Positions 50,867-60,462 of a stretch of DNA of 64,000 nt are shown here, piece after piece. The notes under the pieces are model-generated. The model saw nothing but the letters and a program-made list of their open reading frames with translations, did not search any database and was not told where the DNA came from. This stretch comes from Myxococcus dinghuensis (lineage in GTDB: Bacteria > Myxococcota > Myxococcia > Myxococcales > Myxococcaceae). Position numbers and translations under genes: made by a program. The DNA lies in contig NZ_JAKCFB010000002.1 of the NCBI RefSeq assembly GCF_024198235.1, forward strand, positions 496,001 through 560,000, in the 5' to 3' direction. Position 1 is the first letter of the stretch. Each line of letters opens with the position of its first letter.

Positions 50867-51361
50867 CTACTCCGACTTCTTGTCCAACCCCAGCTCCGCC
50901 ATCAATCGCTGACGTCCCTCGGTGTCCCCGAGCAGCGCTTGGATCTTCTTGCGGAAGGCGGGCACGTTGCCCAGGGGACCCTTCAGCGCGTTGAGCGCCG
51001 CGCGCAGTTGCAGGAGCTGGTGCAGCTCCGGCACCTGATTGACGATTCCCTCCGGGGTGAAGTCCGCGAGCGTCTGGAACTTCAACGAGACAGCCATGGA
51101 GGCGTCTGGCTCGTTGGAGAGCTTGTTGGGAACACTCACATCCACGGAAAGCCCTTGTTTGGCCATCACCTCGTTGAAGTTGCTCTTGTCGATGTTGATG
51201 GGCGCGCGCTCCTCCACGGGGCGCTCGTCCTGACGACCGGTGTAATCACCCACCACGAGGACCTTGAGCGGCAGCTCGACCTCCGACTGCGCATTCCCGG
51301 TCTCCGACTTGTAGACGATGTTGACGCGCTCCTTCGGAGCGACAGACCCTTCCTTGCTCAC
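50867..51361 (-). CDS. tssB: T6SS contractile sheath small subunit TssB
   Basis: A 164-aa TssB/VipA protein: PKERVNIVYKSETG, ELPLKVLVVGDYTGR, NFNEVMAKQGLSVDVSVPN, and LQLRAALNALKGPLGNVPAFRKKIQALL at the C-terminus, all family hallmarks. It pairs with TssC as a heterodimer. It lies immediately upstream of tssC, 41 bp after tssA. Confidence 0.95.
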   Translation of the reverse strand: MSKEGSVAPKERVNIVYKSETGNAQSEVELPLKVLVVGDYTGRQDERPVEERAPINIDKSNFNEVMAKQGLSVDVSVPNKLSNEPDASMAVSLKFQTLADFTPEGIVNQVPELHQLLQLRAALNALKGPLGNVPAFRKKIQALLGDTEGRQRLMAELGLDKKSE

Positions 51362-51402
51362 CGCACGACCTCCTGGTTGGGGATGGCTTTGCTACCCCCC
51401 CG

Positions 51403-53031
51403 TCACAGAGACACCTTCAGCGCGGCACCGGGATCAAGCAGACAAAGCCGACAATAACGGACAGTGAAGTCAGACACCAGCGCCTCCGGCGACTTTGGAG
51501 GAGGCCGCGAGAGCGCAAGCCATCCTTCCAGACACTCCGCCGCGAGCGCCGGCTCCCAGACATCCAGCCCGTGCGTCACCGACTCCCGGTCCAAAGACTC
51601 ATAGAGGGCCCGCGCCACGGGGGCCTGCCCCGCCGCCGCGCACAGCCGCGCGAGGGAGAGCCGGGCCTGGAATCGCTTGCGGCCCGTGCCCGCAGCGCCC
51701 ACCTGGGTCTGGAGCAGTCCCACGGCGCCCGCGGGATTCCCACCCGCCAATAGCTTGCGTGCCTCGGCCAGCACCTCCGCGCCGCCGTCGTCCTTCTCGC
51801 TCCCGGCGCTCGAGGCGGGTGTCGCCGACGGCGCCACGGGTGTGGCGAGCACGGTGTCCAGCCAGGCCCGCGTCTCGCCGGAGGCCACGGGCGTGCCATC
51901 GCCGAAGAGCAGGCCGGGGACGGTGGGCATGCGCTTGAGCCACGCGGCCAGCTCGCCCACCAACGCCTGGCGCGCGGCGCCGTGTCCCAGCTCGCCCAGC
52001 GCTCGCGCGCTGAGGAAGTGCGGGTCCAGGAAGAAGCGGTGCTGGACGAGCGCCGACTCGGACTCCTCGAGCAACTCCACCCAGCGCGCGTTCGCCGCCA
52101 TGCGCTCCAGGTTGGCCCGCAACGCGGCGGGTGGCGCGGGGATGCTCGTCTTGCCGCCGGCGTCCCCCGGAGGCGGCTGGGCCAGGTGCAAATAGAGCCC
52201 CACCCGCAGCAGCCGGTAGGGCATGGGCTCCGCGGGCGACGCGCGCCGCACGAGCCCCGCCGCGCTGGCCAACGCCGTGCCCGTCTGGCGCAGGAAGTCC
52301 ACCGCGCCCTCCGCGCTCGCCAACGAGCCCACCGCGGGCATCGCCGCCGCGGGCGCGACCGCCGGCGCGACCTTCGGCGGAGGCGGAGGCGGCGTGGCCG
52401 GAGCGGTCGGCGTGCGCGGCGCGGGTGCGGGCTTGTACGTCACTGGAGCGACGGGCGGCGCGGCCTCGGGCAACGACGCGAGCAGGCGCTGGACGCTCTC
52501 CAGCAGCGGGCGCATCGCGGGCCCGTTGGCCTCGAACTTCTGGCGCGCCACCTCCGCCAGACGTTTGGCCGCGACGTCGAGCGCCTCCACGCGCTCGCGG
52601 TCCGACACGCTCACCTCCAGCGACGGCAGTTGATTGGACGCGCGCTCCACCAGCCACGTCACCGCGTTGGAGCGGCCGCGCATGCGCGTCAGCTCCGGGA
52701 AGAGCTCCGGCCAGTAGCGGTCCATCAGCTCGGAGACGACGACGAGGCCCGTGGCGAGCCCGTCCAGCCCCTGCGTCTGGTACAGCCCCTGGGCCAGGTA
52801 TGTGGCGATGCGCAGGTCCTTCGAGCTCGTCCGGAGCACCTTGCCGCTGGAGTCCAGGACGAGCGCCCAGTCGACGGCGCCGCCGGTGACGGACTCCAGC
52901 TTGGCCACCTCCGCGAGCACGGCCAGGTAGCCCGGTTCCGACTTGGCCGCCTTGCCCGCGGGCGACGCCGCCGACACCGGCTCCAACCAGTCGTTCGCGC
53001 GCTGCTTGAGCTGCTCCAACGTCATCGCCAT
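51403..53031 (-). CDS. tssA: T6SS cap/assembly protein TssA
   Basis: A 542-aa ImpA-type TssA. The N-terminal domain (AAKSEPGYLAVLAEVAKLES, DLRIATYLAQGLYQTQGLDGLATGLVVVSELMDRYWPELFPE) is conserved; an Ala/Pro linker follows near 215-240. The C-terminal part (residues 300-540) is helical and carries the TssA-specific region. It coordinates tube and sheath polymerisation. The start is ATG 53031 or ATG 53025; the ribosome site aggagggg fits either. Confidence 0.9.
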   Translation of the reverse strand: MAMTLEQLKQRANDWLEPVSAASPAGKAAKSEPGYLAVLAEVAKLESVTGGAVDWALVLDSSGKVLRTSSKDLRIATYLAQGLYQTQGLDGLATGLVVVSELMDRYWPELFPELTRMRGRSNAVTWLVERASNQLPSLEVSVSDRERVEALDVAAKRLAEVARQKFEANGPAMRPLLESVQRLLASLPEAAPPVAPVTYKPAPAPRTPTAPATPPPPPPKVAPAVAPAAAMPAVGSLASAEGAVDFLRQTGTALASAAGLVRRASPAEPMPYRLLRVGLYLHLAQPPPGDAGGKTSIPAPPAALRANLERMAANARWVELLEESESALVQHRFFLDPHFLSARALGELGHGAARQALVGELAAWLKRMPTVPGLLFGDGTPVASGETRAWLDTVLATPVAPSATPASSAGSEKDDGGAEVLAEARKLLAGGNPAGAVGLLQTQVGAAGTGRKRFQARLSLARLCAAAGQAPVARALYESLDRESVTHGLDVWEPALAAECLEGWLALSRPPPKSPEALVSDFTVRYCRLCLLDPGAALKVSL

Positions 53032-53062
53032 CTCCCCTCCTTTCGCCGGACGGCCCTGGTGC

Positions 53063-54001
53063 TCAGCTCCCGAACGCGGCGAGCAGCGACTCCACCGTGG
53101 TGGTGGGGTCCTCGAGCGCCTGCCGTCTCGCGAGGGTGAGCGCCTTCTGCGCGCTGTCGATGGCGGACTGCTGCCGGGTGAGCAGCGGCCACACCTTCAT
53201 GCTGGAGTACTCGGGCTTCGCCAGGTGCATCAGCAGCGCGACGCCCGGCGTGCCGATGGACAAGAGCAGCCGGGGCGAGGACCCCAGGTGCCAGAACATC
53301 GCCGGGGGCATCGAGCGCCAGCCCAACTGCCGCCTCGCCAGCTCCGCCCAGCAGAAGGGGCCGAGCGACTCCGGGAACGGACACTCCAGCGTCACGCCTG
53401 GCTTCGTGGGCTCCTTGCCGCGCTCGGCCTGACAGGCCTTCAGGAAGGTATTGAACGCGTAGTAGGCCACGCCGGGCGCGGCCCCCTCGCCCTGGAGCCG
53501 CTCGACGAGCGGCACGGCGGGGCCCGCCTCCAGTCGTCGGCGCTGCGCGCTCGCGCCCATGGCGTCCGCGGAGGACACCGCCGAGAGCGCCTCCACCCGC
53601 GACTCCAGCTCGCTGGCCGACAGCGTCGCGGCGTCCGCGAGCAGGCGTGCGCCGGCGGCGAAGAAGGCCCGGAAGCCGTCGGGAATCGAGGGGAACTGCT
53701 CCGCCGCGCCGCCCGCGTCGACGGCCACGTACACGGCGAGCGGGAAGACGCGCCCCACCTTGTCCGTGCTCGTCGCCAGCGTGCCCACCAGCGCCTGGCG
53801 TCCGCCGGGCATGGTGAAGACGAAGCACGTGGGCTCCGAGGACAACCGGGTGTTGGCGCGCCGCACCGCCTCGTGCGACTCCTCCAGCCACCGGTGGAAG
53901 GCCTGCGACACCCCATCCGCCGCGTTCCAGCGGACGAAGTCTCCCTGACACGGCACCTTGCCCAGGAGCGCCACCTGGTTGCGGCCCGCTACCCCGAGCA
54001 T
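53063..54001 (-). CDS. tagF: T6SS-associated protein TagF/ImpM
   Basis: A 312-aa protein beginning LLGKVPCQGDFVRWNA after a short leader; GKxPxxGDF is the TagF signature. PGGRQALVGTLATSTDKVGRVFPLAVYV follows. TagF negatively regulates T6SS assembly, acting together with or instead of the Fha/PpkA phosphorylation route in other bacteria. ATG 54001 overlaps the tssM stop by 13 bp. Confidence 0.88.
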   Translation of the reverse strand: MLGVAGRNQVALLGKVPCQGDFVRWNAADGVSQAFHRWLEESHEAVRRANTRLSSEPTCFVFTMPGGRQALVGTLATSTDKVGRVFPLAVYVAVDAGGAAEQFPSIPDGFRAFFAAGARLLADAATLSASELESRVEALSAVSSADAMGASAQRRRLEAGPAVPLVERLQGEGAAPGVAYYAFNTFLKACQAERGKEPTKPGVTLECPFPESLGPFCWAELARRQLGWRSMPPAMFWHLGSSPRLLLSIGTPGVALLMHLAKPEYSSMKVWPLLTRQQSAIDSAQKALTLARRQALEDPTTTVESLLAAFGS

Positions 54002-57000
54002 CCCGTGCCTCCCTTCGCGATGACACGTGGAGGCTGCACCCCCTGCATGCGGAACGGCTGCATCAGCCTGGGGGTGCCGCCCGCGGACACGCCGAAGAAC
54101 GGCGAGGCGCTGCGCGTCGGCCGGAAGTCGATGACCACCTCGGTGTCCAGCGAGGGCATCGACCACGTCACCGAGAACGACCGGGCACCGCCCGAGACGC
54201 TCGGTGTGCCCTCCTCCATCAGCCGGAACAGGCCCCACTCGCCCTCCTGCTCGAGCGTCTCCGTCTTGCCCTGGTTGTTGCGCACGCGGATGGTGGCCCC
54301 CAGCGACTTGCCGCCCTTCCCCGGCCACTCGTAGTTGTGCCACTCCTCGGGGCCGTTGTTGTACTCGACCGTCTGCCCGTCCACCGTGAAGCGGATGGAG
54401 GACAGCTTCGGCGAGGGGCGGATGTGGAAGGCGAACTTCACGCCCGGCTCGGCGTCCCGCGGGCTGAAGAGCGACTCGGAGATCTCCCGCGAGCGCGCGA
54501 GGAACGAGAGCACGGAGCCGAAGTACATGTTGCCGCCCGCGCGTCCCGCGCGCGTGACGAACTTGAAGCGCGTCCCCGACTGCTCGACGTGGTTCTTGAG
54601 GACGCCGCCGTAGAAGCCCCACAGCGTGCCGGACTCGAAGCGATAGAAGTCCCCCACGTCCGCCACCGCCGCGTCCTGCCCGTTGCGGTTGAAGGGGTAG
54701 TGCCCCGCCAGCTTCTGCTTGAAGGCGTTGGCCACCTCGCTGCACCACTGGTCGCTCGCCTTGCCGCCCTGCTCCTTGATGGTCAATTCGGAGATCTTCT
54801 CGATGGGTGGCCACAGCAGCGAATGGATGGGCGGACGCCACCCCACCTCCTGCGCCTGGATGAGCGACTGGATGATCACGCGCGCCGTCTGCACCCGCGT
54901 CATCATCGCCCCCGCCTGCGACGGGTCATCCATGGCGGTGCGCTGCTCGTCGCGCAGGAACTTCAGCTGCTCCTGGTAGATGTCCAGGGGGATGGACTCC
55001 GGAGGAGGCGCGTCGGGGCCCTTGGCCTGCGGCGGCGCGGCGCCGAACTTCAAGAGCCCCGCGAAGCTCGGCTCCACGTCCTCCGCGGTGAAGTCGCCCT
55101 CCTCCTCGCTCGGCTCCGCGTCTTTCGAGAGCTTCCCGTTGGCGAAGCGCACCGCCGAATCGATGGCCTTCCCCTTGGGCCCCAGCTTCTGCTTGAGCTT
55201 GTCGAGCATACCTTCGTCGTCGGACTTGCCCTCCGCCGGGTCTCCGCCCAGCCGCACGTTGTAGGCCACCGCGCGGAAGAGCTTGCCCAGCGGAGGCGGC
55301 TCGCCACGGGTGAGGTCCTCCAGCATGGCCAGCGCATCCGTCACGTCATTGGGCTCCCTCGTGCTCAGGGTGCCGATGAACTCCTGCCACTCCTCGATGT
55401 ACTGCTTGTAGTAGGCGGAGCGCAGCGCCCGCTCCTGGCGCGCCAGCTCGATTTCGTTGGTGGAGTCGGTGTCCTTGTCCAGCACCCAGATGTCCGCCCC
55501 CTGCAGCGGGTGCTCCAGCTTGGGCGCCACCACCTTCTCCCAGCCCTTGCGCGTGAAGGCGGCCCGCACGCGCCCCTTGCCCTTGATGTGCTGGGCGGTG
55601 CTGCCCAGGACGGAGGAGAGGGTGACGTCGTACTGGTCCTTCTTGCGCGACACCTCCGAGACGATCTGCGCCAGCGCGAGCGTGGAGAACGGCAGCCGGT
55701 CCAGCACCACGCGCACGTCACGCACCACCTGGTCGTTGCGCACGAAGGCGAGCGCCGGGTCCTGCGCCAGCAGCTTCACGTACAGGTCGATGTGGTTCGC
55801 CATCTGCGTCGTTCGCTGGGCGCTGTCGGCGAAGCCCGCCTTGCGGCCCCACCGCTCCCGGAGGCTGGTGACGATCCACTCGCGCTCCGCCTCGCCGAGC
55901 TCCGGCTCGCGGGGCGTGCGGGGCCCGGAGAGCAGCAGATGCAGCTTCAGCCGGTCGAAGTAGAGCGCATACGCGCCTTCCGAGGGCTTCTCCTCCCGGT
56001 CGCGCGCCTTCTCCACCCAGGCCTTCGCGTCCTTGAGGTCCCCCGCGAGCACCGGGTCCACCAGCACGCGGCGCACGGTGGCGCCGTAGAACGCGCCGAG
56101 TGGCCCCAGGAGGTCATCGCCTCGGTACATGCCGAAGCGCATCCCGGTGGGCGGGCCCTCCTCCTTCCACTGGAGCAACTGGTCGAGCCGCTGCCGCATG
56201 GGCATCATCGCGTCGACCATCTTCCCGGCGCCGCCGTCCTTGTTGGCCGCCTCCAGCTTGAGCGCCTGCGCCATCCCCCGCGTCGTCTGGATGAACTTGC
56301 GGTTCTCGAAGAAGGAGATGGCCGGGAAGAGCAGGATGAGCAGGGCCACCGCGAGGCAGCCTCCGGCGTACGCCAGTTGCATGCGCTTCTGGCGCTGCTC
56401 CTCCGCGGAGCTGCGCATCGCCAGGTTCTGGTCCGGGAACACCACGTCCGCGAACATGTCGCGCAGGAAGTAGGAGCGGGACTCCACCGCGGGGCGGCTG
56501 CCCGGAGGCGTGGAGGTGCGGCGGATGCCGAAGGCCTCCGCCATCTTGTTCATCACCCGGTCGATGGGGCTGCCTTCCTGCGTGCCGCTGGTGAAGTACA
56601 CCCCGCGCATCACTGGCGTGTCCGCGTAGACGTTCTCCGCGAACAGGGCCTGCACGAACTCGATGAGGTTGCCGCGAAGCCCCTCGAACTGCTGGGGGAA
56701 GCGGAAGATGCGCTCGCGCGTCTCCGGGTGCCGCTCCGAGCCCAGGCGAACGATGGAGCGCTGCTCCACCACCTCCGCCAGCTCGTCGAAGCGCGCCGCG
56801 AACGTCTCGCCGATGGCCTCGCGCGCGTCCTCGGGGCGCAGCGTGAAGCCCCAGATCTGCCCGCGCTCCGTCTTCGCCAGGTCCCCGAAGAGGTCCACGA
56901 AGCCCGCGAGCAGGTCGCACTTGGTGAACATCACGTAGACGGGGACGATCATCTTCAACCGTTCCATCACCTCGTCCACGCGCTCGCGGATGGTCTGCGC

Positions 57001-57666
57001 GAGCTGCACCGTCTGTTCCTCGTCGATGCCGATGAGCTCGCCCACGCTCACCGCCACCACCAGCCCGTTGACGGGCTTGCGCGGGCGGTTGCGCTTGAGC
57101 ATGTCGAGGAAGCTCAGCCACTCCTCGCGGTCATCGTCCTCCGTGGTGTAGCGGCCGGCCGTATCGAGGATGACGCCCTCGTTCGTGAGCCACCACTCGC
57201 AGTTGCGCGTACCGCCCACGCCCTTCACGCCACCGCCGCGCGCCGACAGGTAGGGGAACTGGATGCCCGAGTTGCGCAACGCGGTGCTCTTCCCGGAGCC
57301 CGGCGGGCCGATGATCATGTACCAGGGCAGGACCGACAGCGCGTCCTTGCCCTGCCTGGCTCGCGCCAGCTTGGAGGACTTGAGCGACTGGAGCGCCTTG
57401 GAGAACTCGGCCTGCATGGCCTGGATCTCCTCCTGCTGATCCGGCCGCACGTTCTGCAACTGGGCGTCCGCCTGCACGCCCAGCTCCCGCTCGATGTCGC
57501 GCGCGGCCTTGGACGCCAGGTGGCGCTGGTACAGGTACGCGCCGATGACGATGGCCACCAGCAGCACGGTGGGGACGATGGCGCCCCACAGCGGCAGGCT
57601 GAACAGGATGGCGACGGTCCACACCATGATGATGAAGACCGCGATGAACAGGGTGAGCAGCAGCAT
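53989..57666 (-). CDS. tssM: T6SS membrane-complex protein TssM (IcmF)
   Basis: A 1225-aa inner-membrane protein. There are two N-terminal transmembrane helices (residues about 2-45), then a cytoplasmic NTPase-like domain with an intact Walker A GPPGSGKST (about 120). DTAGRYTTEDDDREEW and FTKCDLLAGFVDLFGDL show the GTPase-like block. A third membrane helix is near 440 (LAVALLILLFPAISFF), followed by a large periplasmic domain that contacts TssJ. ATG 57666 is 10 bp after tssL. Some T6SS TssM proteins lack Walker A; this one keeps it. Confidence 0.95.
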   Translation of the reverse strand: MLLLTLFIAVFIIMVWTVAILFSLPLWGAIVPTVLLVAIVIGAYLYQRHLASKAARDIERELGVQADAQLQNVRPDQQEEIQAMQAEFSKALQSLKSSKLARARQGKDALSVLPWYMIIGPPGSGKSTALRNSGIQFPYLSARGGGVKGVGGTRNCEWWLTNEGVILDTAGRYTTEDDDREEWLSFLDMLKRNRPRKPVNGLVVAVSVGELIGIDEEQTVQLAQTIRERVDEVMERLKMIVPVYVMFTKCDLLAGFVDLFGDLAKTERGQIWGFTLRPEDAREAIGETFAARFDELAEVVEQRSIVRLGSERHPETRERIFRFPQQFEGLRGNLIEFVQALFAENVYADTPVMRGVYFTSGTQEGSPIDRVMNKMAEAFGIRRTSTPPGSRPAVESRSYFLRDMFADVVFPDQNLAMRSSAEEQRQKRMQLAYAGGCLAVALLILLFPAISFFENRKFIQTTRGMAQALKLEAANKDGGAGKMVDAMMPMRQRLDQLLQWKEEGPPTGMRFGMYRGDDLLGPLGAFYGATVRRVLVDPVLAGDLKDAKAWVEKARDREEKPSEGAYALYFDRLKLHLLLSGPRTPREPELGEAEREWIVTSLRERWGRKAGFADSAQRTTQMANHIDLYVKLLAQDPALAFVRNDQVVRDVRVVLDRLPFSTLALAQIVSEVSRKKDQYDVTLSSVLGSTAQHIKGKGRVRAAFTRKGWEKVVAPKLEHPLQGADIWVLDKDTDSTNEIELARQERALRSAYYKQYIEEWQEFIGTLSTREPNDVTDALAMLEDLTRGEPPPLGKLFRAVAYNVRLGGDPAEGKSDDEGMLDKLKQKLGPKGKAIDSAVRFANGKLSKDAEPSEEEGDFTAEDVEPSFAGLLKFGAAPPQAKGPDAPPPESIPLDIYQEQLKFLRDEQRTAMDDPSQAGAMMTRVQTARVIIQSLIQAQEVGWRPPIHSLLWPPIEKISELTIKEQGGKASDQWCSEVANAFKQKLAGHYPFNRNGQDAAVADVGDFYRFESGTLWGFYGGVLKNHVEQSGTRFKFVTRAGRAGGNMYFGSVLSFLARSREISESLFSPRDAEPGVKFAFHIRPSPKLSSIRFTVDGQTVEYNNGPEEWHNYEWPGKGGKSLGATIRVRNNQGKTETLEQEGEWGLFRLMEEGTPSVSGGARSFSVTWSMPSLDTEVVIDFRPTRSASPFFGVSAGGTPRLMQPFRMQGVQPPRVIAKGGTGCSG

Positions 57667-57676
57667 CGCGAGCGTC

Positions 57677-58357
57677 CTAGGGCTGCTGGGGAGAGGAGGC
57701 CGCGACCTCCTCGAAGAGGGAGGACACACTGCTGGACAGGCCGATGCGCAGGCCGGTGTAGACCAGCAGCGCGAAGACCACCGCGGCGGCGGAGATGGCC
57801 AAGAGGGGCAACGTGCGCTTGGCGCTCACGGCGCTGTCGGGCGGACGGTCTCCATGCGGCGAGAGCATCTCCGTGTCGAACCTGTGCGTGCGGGCCAGCT
57901 CCCGCTGGAGTGTCTCGGTGAGCTGCATCAACTCCAGCTCGCCGCCCCGCACCCGGAAGCGGCCCTTGAAGCCGAAGATGAGGCACAGGTAGTAGACGCG
58001 GAGGATTTCGGTGCGCTGGGCGTCCTTGCGCACCTCCTCCAACCGCGTGAAGAACCCGTCACCGGCGCGGTTCTCCCGGAAGTAGTGGAACTGGAGCAGG
58101 TTCGCGAGCCAGTACTCCCGGAAGGTGTCGGCGCGCCCCAGGGCCAGCTCGTCGGCGAGCGCGACGATGGGATAGGCAATCTCCTGCGCGTCCTGCTGGT
58201 TGAAGCCCAGCTCTCCGGCGCGCTTGAGCAGCCGGTCGAAGAACGTGCGCAGTTGCCGGTGCACGAGCTCCGCCGAGGGGAGCGCATGGTCCCCGAACTG
58301 CCGCAACTGCAGCAGGGCCCCGAAGCACTCCTGCGTGATGGAATTGATCCGGTCCAT
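57677..58357 (-). CDS. tssL: T6SS membrane-complex protein TssL (DotU)
   Basis: A 226-aa C-tail-anchored protein. The cytoplasmic DotU domain contains EIAYPIVALADELAL, FREYWLANLLQFHYFRENRAGDGFF and YYLCLIFGFKGRFRV. One transmembrane helix lies near 182-202. No periplasmic peptidoglycan-binding extension is present, so anchoring to the wall must come from another protein. It lies between tssK and tssM. Confidence 0.93.
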   Translation of the reverse strand: MDRINSITQECFGALLQLRQFGDHALPSAELVHRQLRTFFDRLLKRAGELGFNQQDAQEIAYPIVALADELALGRADTFREYWLANLLQFHYFRENRAGDGFFTRLEEVRKDAQRTEILRVYYLCLIFGFKGRFRVRGGELELMQLTETLQRELARTHRFDTEMLSPHGDRPPDSAVSAKRTLPLLAISAAAVVFALLVYTGLRIGLSSSVSSLFEEVAASSPQQP

Positions 58358-58448
58358 CCTGTCGATGCCTCCACCCCATGCAGGCAGGGCGCCTCACCGC
58401 GTACCGCCACTCACCGGTGTTTGGACGGCCCCCCGCCACGACCTTGTT

Positions 58449-59852
58449 TCAACGACTGACGGCGTTCTTCTTCAGCGGAGGCCCCCCGCTTCCTCCCTTG
58501 GGGACCGCGAGCAGCTCCAGTCTGGTCTTCGACGGCTCGAACGGACGCGGCAGGTACACGGCCACGTTCTGCTCGCTCATCACGTTCTTCCAGTAGGGGT
58601 CGCCGCTCTCGAGCGAGAAGTACACGACGCCTGGCTTCACCGGCACCGCGGCGGGCGGGCGGAAGGTGACCTCCACCGGCACGCCTGGGGCGGCGGCCTT
58701 GATGAGGTCGCGTATCTCCGCGAAGTTGGCGATCTTCGACAGCACGGGCAGGCTCTTGGCGACGTCCGCCTCGGACAGCTCGCTGCGCACCGCGAGGATG
58801 AACTGCGAGCACTTCAGGAAGCGCTCGTCCTCGATGCGCCCCAGGTGCATGCCGTCCTTGCGCGGCTCCAGCGACACGGTGATGCACTGCTCGATGGCGA
58901 CCACGTCCAGCAGCTTCTGGAGCACATGGAACAGGCCCTCGAAGGTAGCCCGCAGGTTCGTGTACTGGAACCTGGGCAGGTCTCCCGGGTCCGCCTCCGC
59001 GGAGAACGTGGAGAGCTGGCCCGCCGCCTGGCACAGGAGCAGGTACACCATCTGCGGGTTGAGGTCCGCGACCTCCACCACGTGCGCCACCTGGGGGATG
59101 AGCCCGTTGAGCGCGCTCAACTGCAGGTACTTCGTCACGTCCCCGGCGGTGAACTCGAGCGCGGTGGCGTCACGGTGCCGGCGTCCGTCCGCGAGCTCAC
59201 GCTGCTTGCCCTGCATCGCCTTGAGGATGCTGCGCATGCGCTCGAGGATGAAGGGCGAGGCGGACACGCGCAGGCACGGGGGGATGTAGTTGCTCGCGAG
59301 CGCGACGCCGCCCGTCTTGTCGCGCACGAGCTCCGCGATCTTGATGACGTCGTAGTCCTCGCGCGGCTCGGTGCCGAAGAGCAGCCGGAGGTTTCTCTGC
59401 GCGAAGGCCACAGGCACCACGGACTCGGCCGCCGCCAGGTCCGGCACCGTGCGGTTGACCAGCGAGAAGCGCGGCGACGTGGTGGATTCATCTGGAGCGC
59501 CGTAGCTGGCGATGCCCTCGCGCTCGCGCGCCACACCCAGGTACACGTCCAGCGAGCGCTTGTTGGCGCTGAAGTGCTCCTCGATGGGCCGCGTCTGCGG
59601 GGCCTCGGGCTGGCCGCGCTCGAAGGACAGCGGCAGGCCATCCGGGAGGATGCCGGAGAAGCGCAACAGTTGGAGCTGGCCAGCGGAGAGCGCCTTCTCG
59701 TCCACCTCCTGCTCCACCACGCCCCAGTCATAGGGCGTCAGCGCGCCGAGCCGGGCCGCCAGCAGGGCCTCGTGATAGAGGTCCGACTGCTGCAGGTGCT
59801 GGGGATTCATGAACATCCCCTCGGACCAGACGACCCGCTGCGGCGTCTTCAT
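58449..59852 (-). CDS. tssK: T6SS baseplate adaptor TssK
   Basis: A 467-aa TssK/VasE/ImpJ protein linking baseplate and membrane complex. The N-terminus VVWSEGMFMNPQHLQQSDLYHEALL is diagnostic. The middle has YDVIKIAELVRDK and NYIPPCLRVSASPFI. The C-terminal head domain includes VYFSLESGDPYWKNVMSEQNVAVYLP. ATG 59852 is chosen; the longer frame only adds Arg/Gly-rich residues. Its start overlaps the tssJ stop (ATGA, 4 bp). Confidence 0.94.
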   Translation of the reverse strand: MKTPQRVVWSEGMFMNPQHLQQSDLYHEALLAARLGALTPYDWGVVEQEVDEKALSAGQLQLLRFSGILPDGLPLSFERGQPEAPQTRPIEEHFSANKRSLDVYLGVAREREGIASYGAPDESTTSPRFSLVNRTVPDLAAAESVVPVAFAQRNLRLLFGTEPREDYDVIKIAELVRDKTGGVALASNYIPPCLRVSASPFILERMRSILKAMQGKQRELADGRRHRDATALEFTAGDVTKYLQLSALNGLIPQVAHVVEVADLNPQMVYLLLCQAAGQLSTFSAEADPGDLPRFQYTNLRATFEGLFHVLQKLLDVVAIEQCITVSLEPRKDGMHLGRIEDERFLKCSQFILAVRSELSEADVAKSLPVLSKIANFAEIRDLIKAAAPGVPVEVTFRPPAAVPVKPGVVYFSLESGDPYWKNVMSEQNVAVYLPRPFEPSKTRLELLAVPKGGSGGPPLKKNAVSR

Positions 59853-60409
59853 CTGCGGACCTCGCCGGCCCGGGCCTCGACGCGGTAGTCCTCGACGAGG
59901 AAGCGCAGCGACGTCTCTCGCGGCGCGCCAGGGCGACAGTCCTCCGGCCTCACCGCGGGCAGCCGCTCCACGTCGCGCCACACCACGCCCGCGGGGCGCC
60001 GGAACACGCCCACCACCGCGAGGTACTCCGCCTTGGGGGTCCGGTTCACCTCGCGCGAGAGGCGCTGGCCCGGCTCCAGGGTGAGCTCGTCGACGGCGAG
60101 CAGGTCCTCCTCCAACACCTCCTTGGGGTGCTGCCAGAGGTCCTCGAACTCCGCGACCTCGAAGCGGCGTGAGTCCTTGAGCTGGTAGACCTGGACGTTC
60201 GTCGGAAGCGAGCGGCCCTGGTCATCCGGATTCAGTCGCGTGCCGGCTTCCAGTTGGATGAGGAATGGGGGTGGCTGCTCACACGCCGCCGGGGGCGGCG
60301 GGTTGTGGGCACAAGCACCCGAGAGCAGCCCCGAGAGCAGCGTCACTCCCGGGAAGAACCAGACGCAAACCCGCGCCCGTGGGCCGAAGCCCCCCCCACT
60401 AACCGGCAT
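59849..60409 (-). CDS. tssJ: T6SS outer-membrane lipoprotein TssJ
   Basis: A 186-aa lipoprotein: signal peptide with lipobox LSGAC (Cys33), then a beta-sandwich with FLIQLEAGTRLNPDDQGRS, PTNVQVYQLKDSRRF and YLAVVGVFRRP, the standard TssJ pattern. It anchors TssM at the outer membrane. It is the promoter-proximal gene of the minus-strand T6SS operon, with a candidate sigma-54 promoter 27-50 bp upstream. Confidence 0.9.
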   Translation of the reverse strand: MPVSGGGFGPRARVCVWFFPGVTLLSGLLSGACAHNPPPPAACEQPPPFLIQLEAGTRLNPDDQGRSLPTNVQVYQLKDSRRFEVAEFEDLWQHPKEVLEEDLLAVDELTLEPGQRLSREVNRTPKAEYLAVVGVFRRPAGVVWRDVERLPAVRPEDCRPGAPRETSLRFLVEDYRVEARAGEVRR

Positions 60410-60445
60410 GGCATCCTCTCTGAAGTTTGCGACGCGCCAGCAGAA

Positions 60446-60462
60446 TCGCTCACAACGTGCCA
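60446..60462 (-). promoter_or_regulatory. Candidate sigma-54 (-24/-12) promoter of the T6SS operon
   Basis: The minus strand reads TGGCACG, four bases, then GAGCG, giving the invariant GG-N10-GC spacing of sigma-54 promoters. The -24 half is perfect; the -12 half has GC but not the full TTGCW. Predicted initiation near 60436 would leave a 27-nt leader with a gagagga ribosome site before tssJ. Myxobacteria use many sigma-54 enhancer-binding proteins, so this is plausible. Confidence 0.45.

Noticed and set aside
54337-57921. 1194-aa plus-strand open frame opposite tssM
   Set aside because: Same antisense artefact; tssM on the minus strand has Walker A and transmembrane helices.
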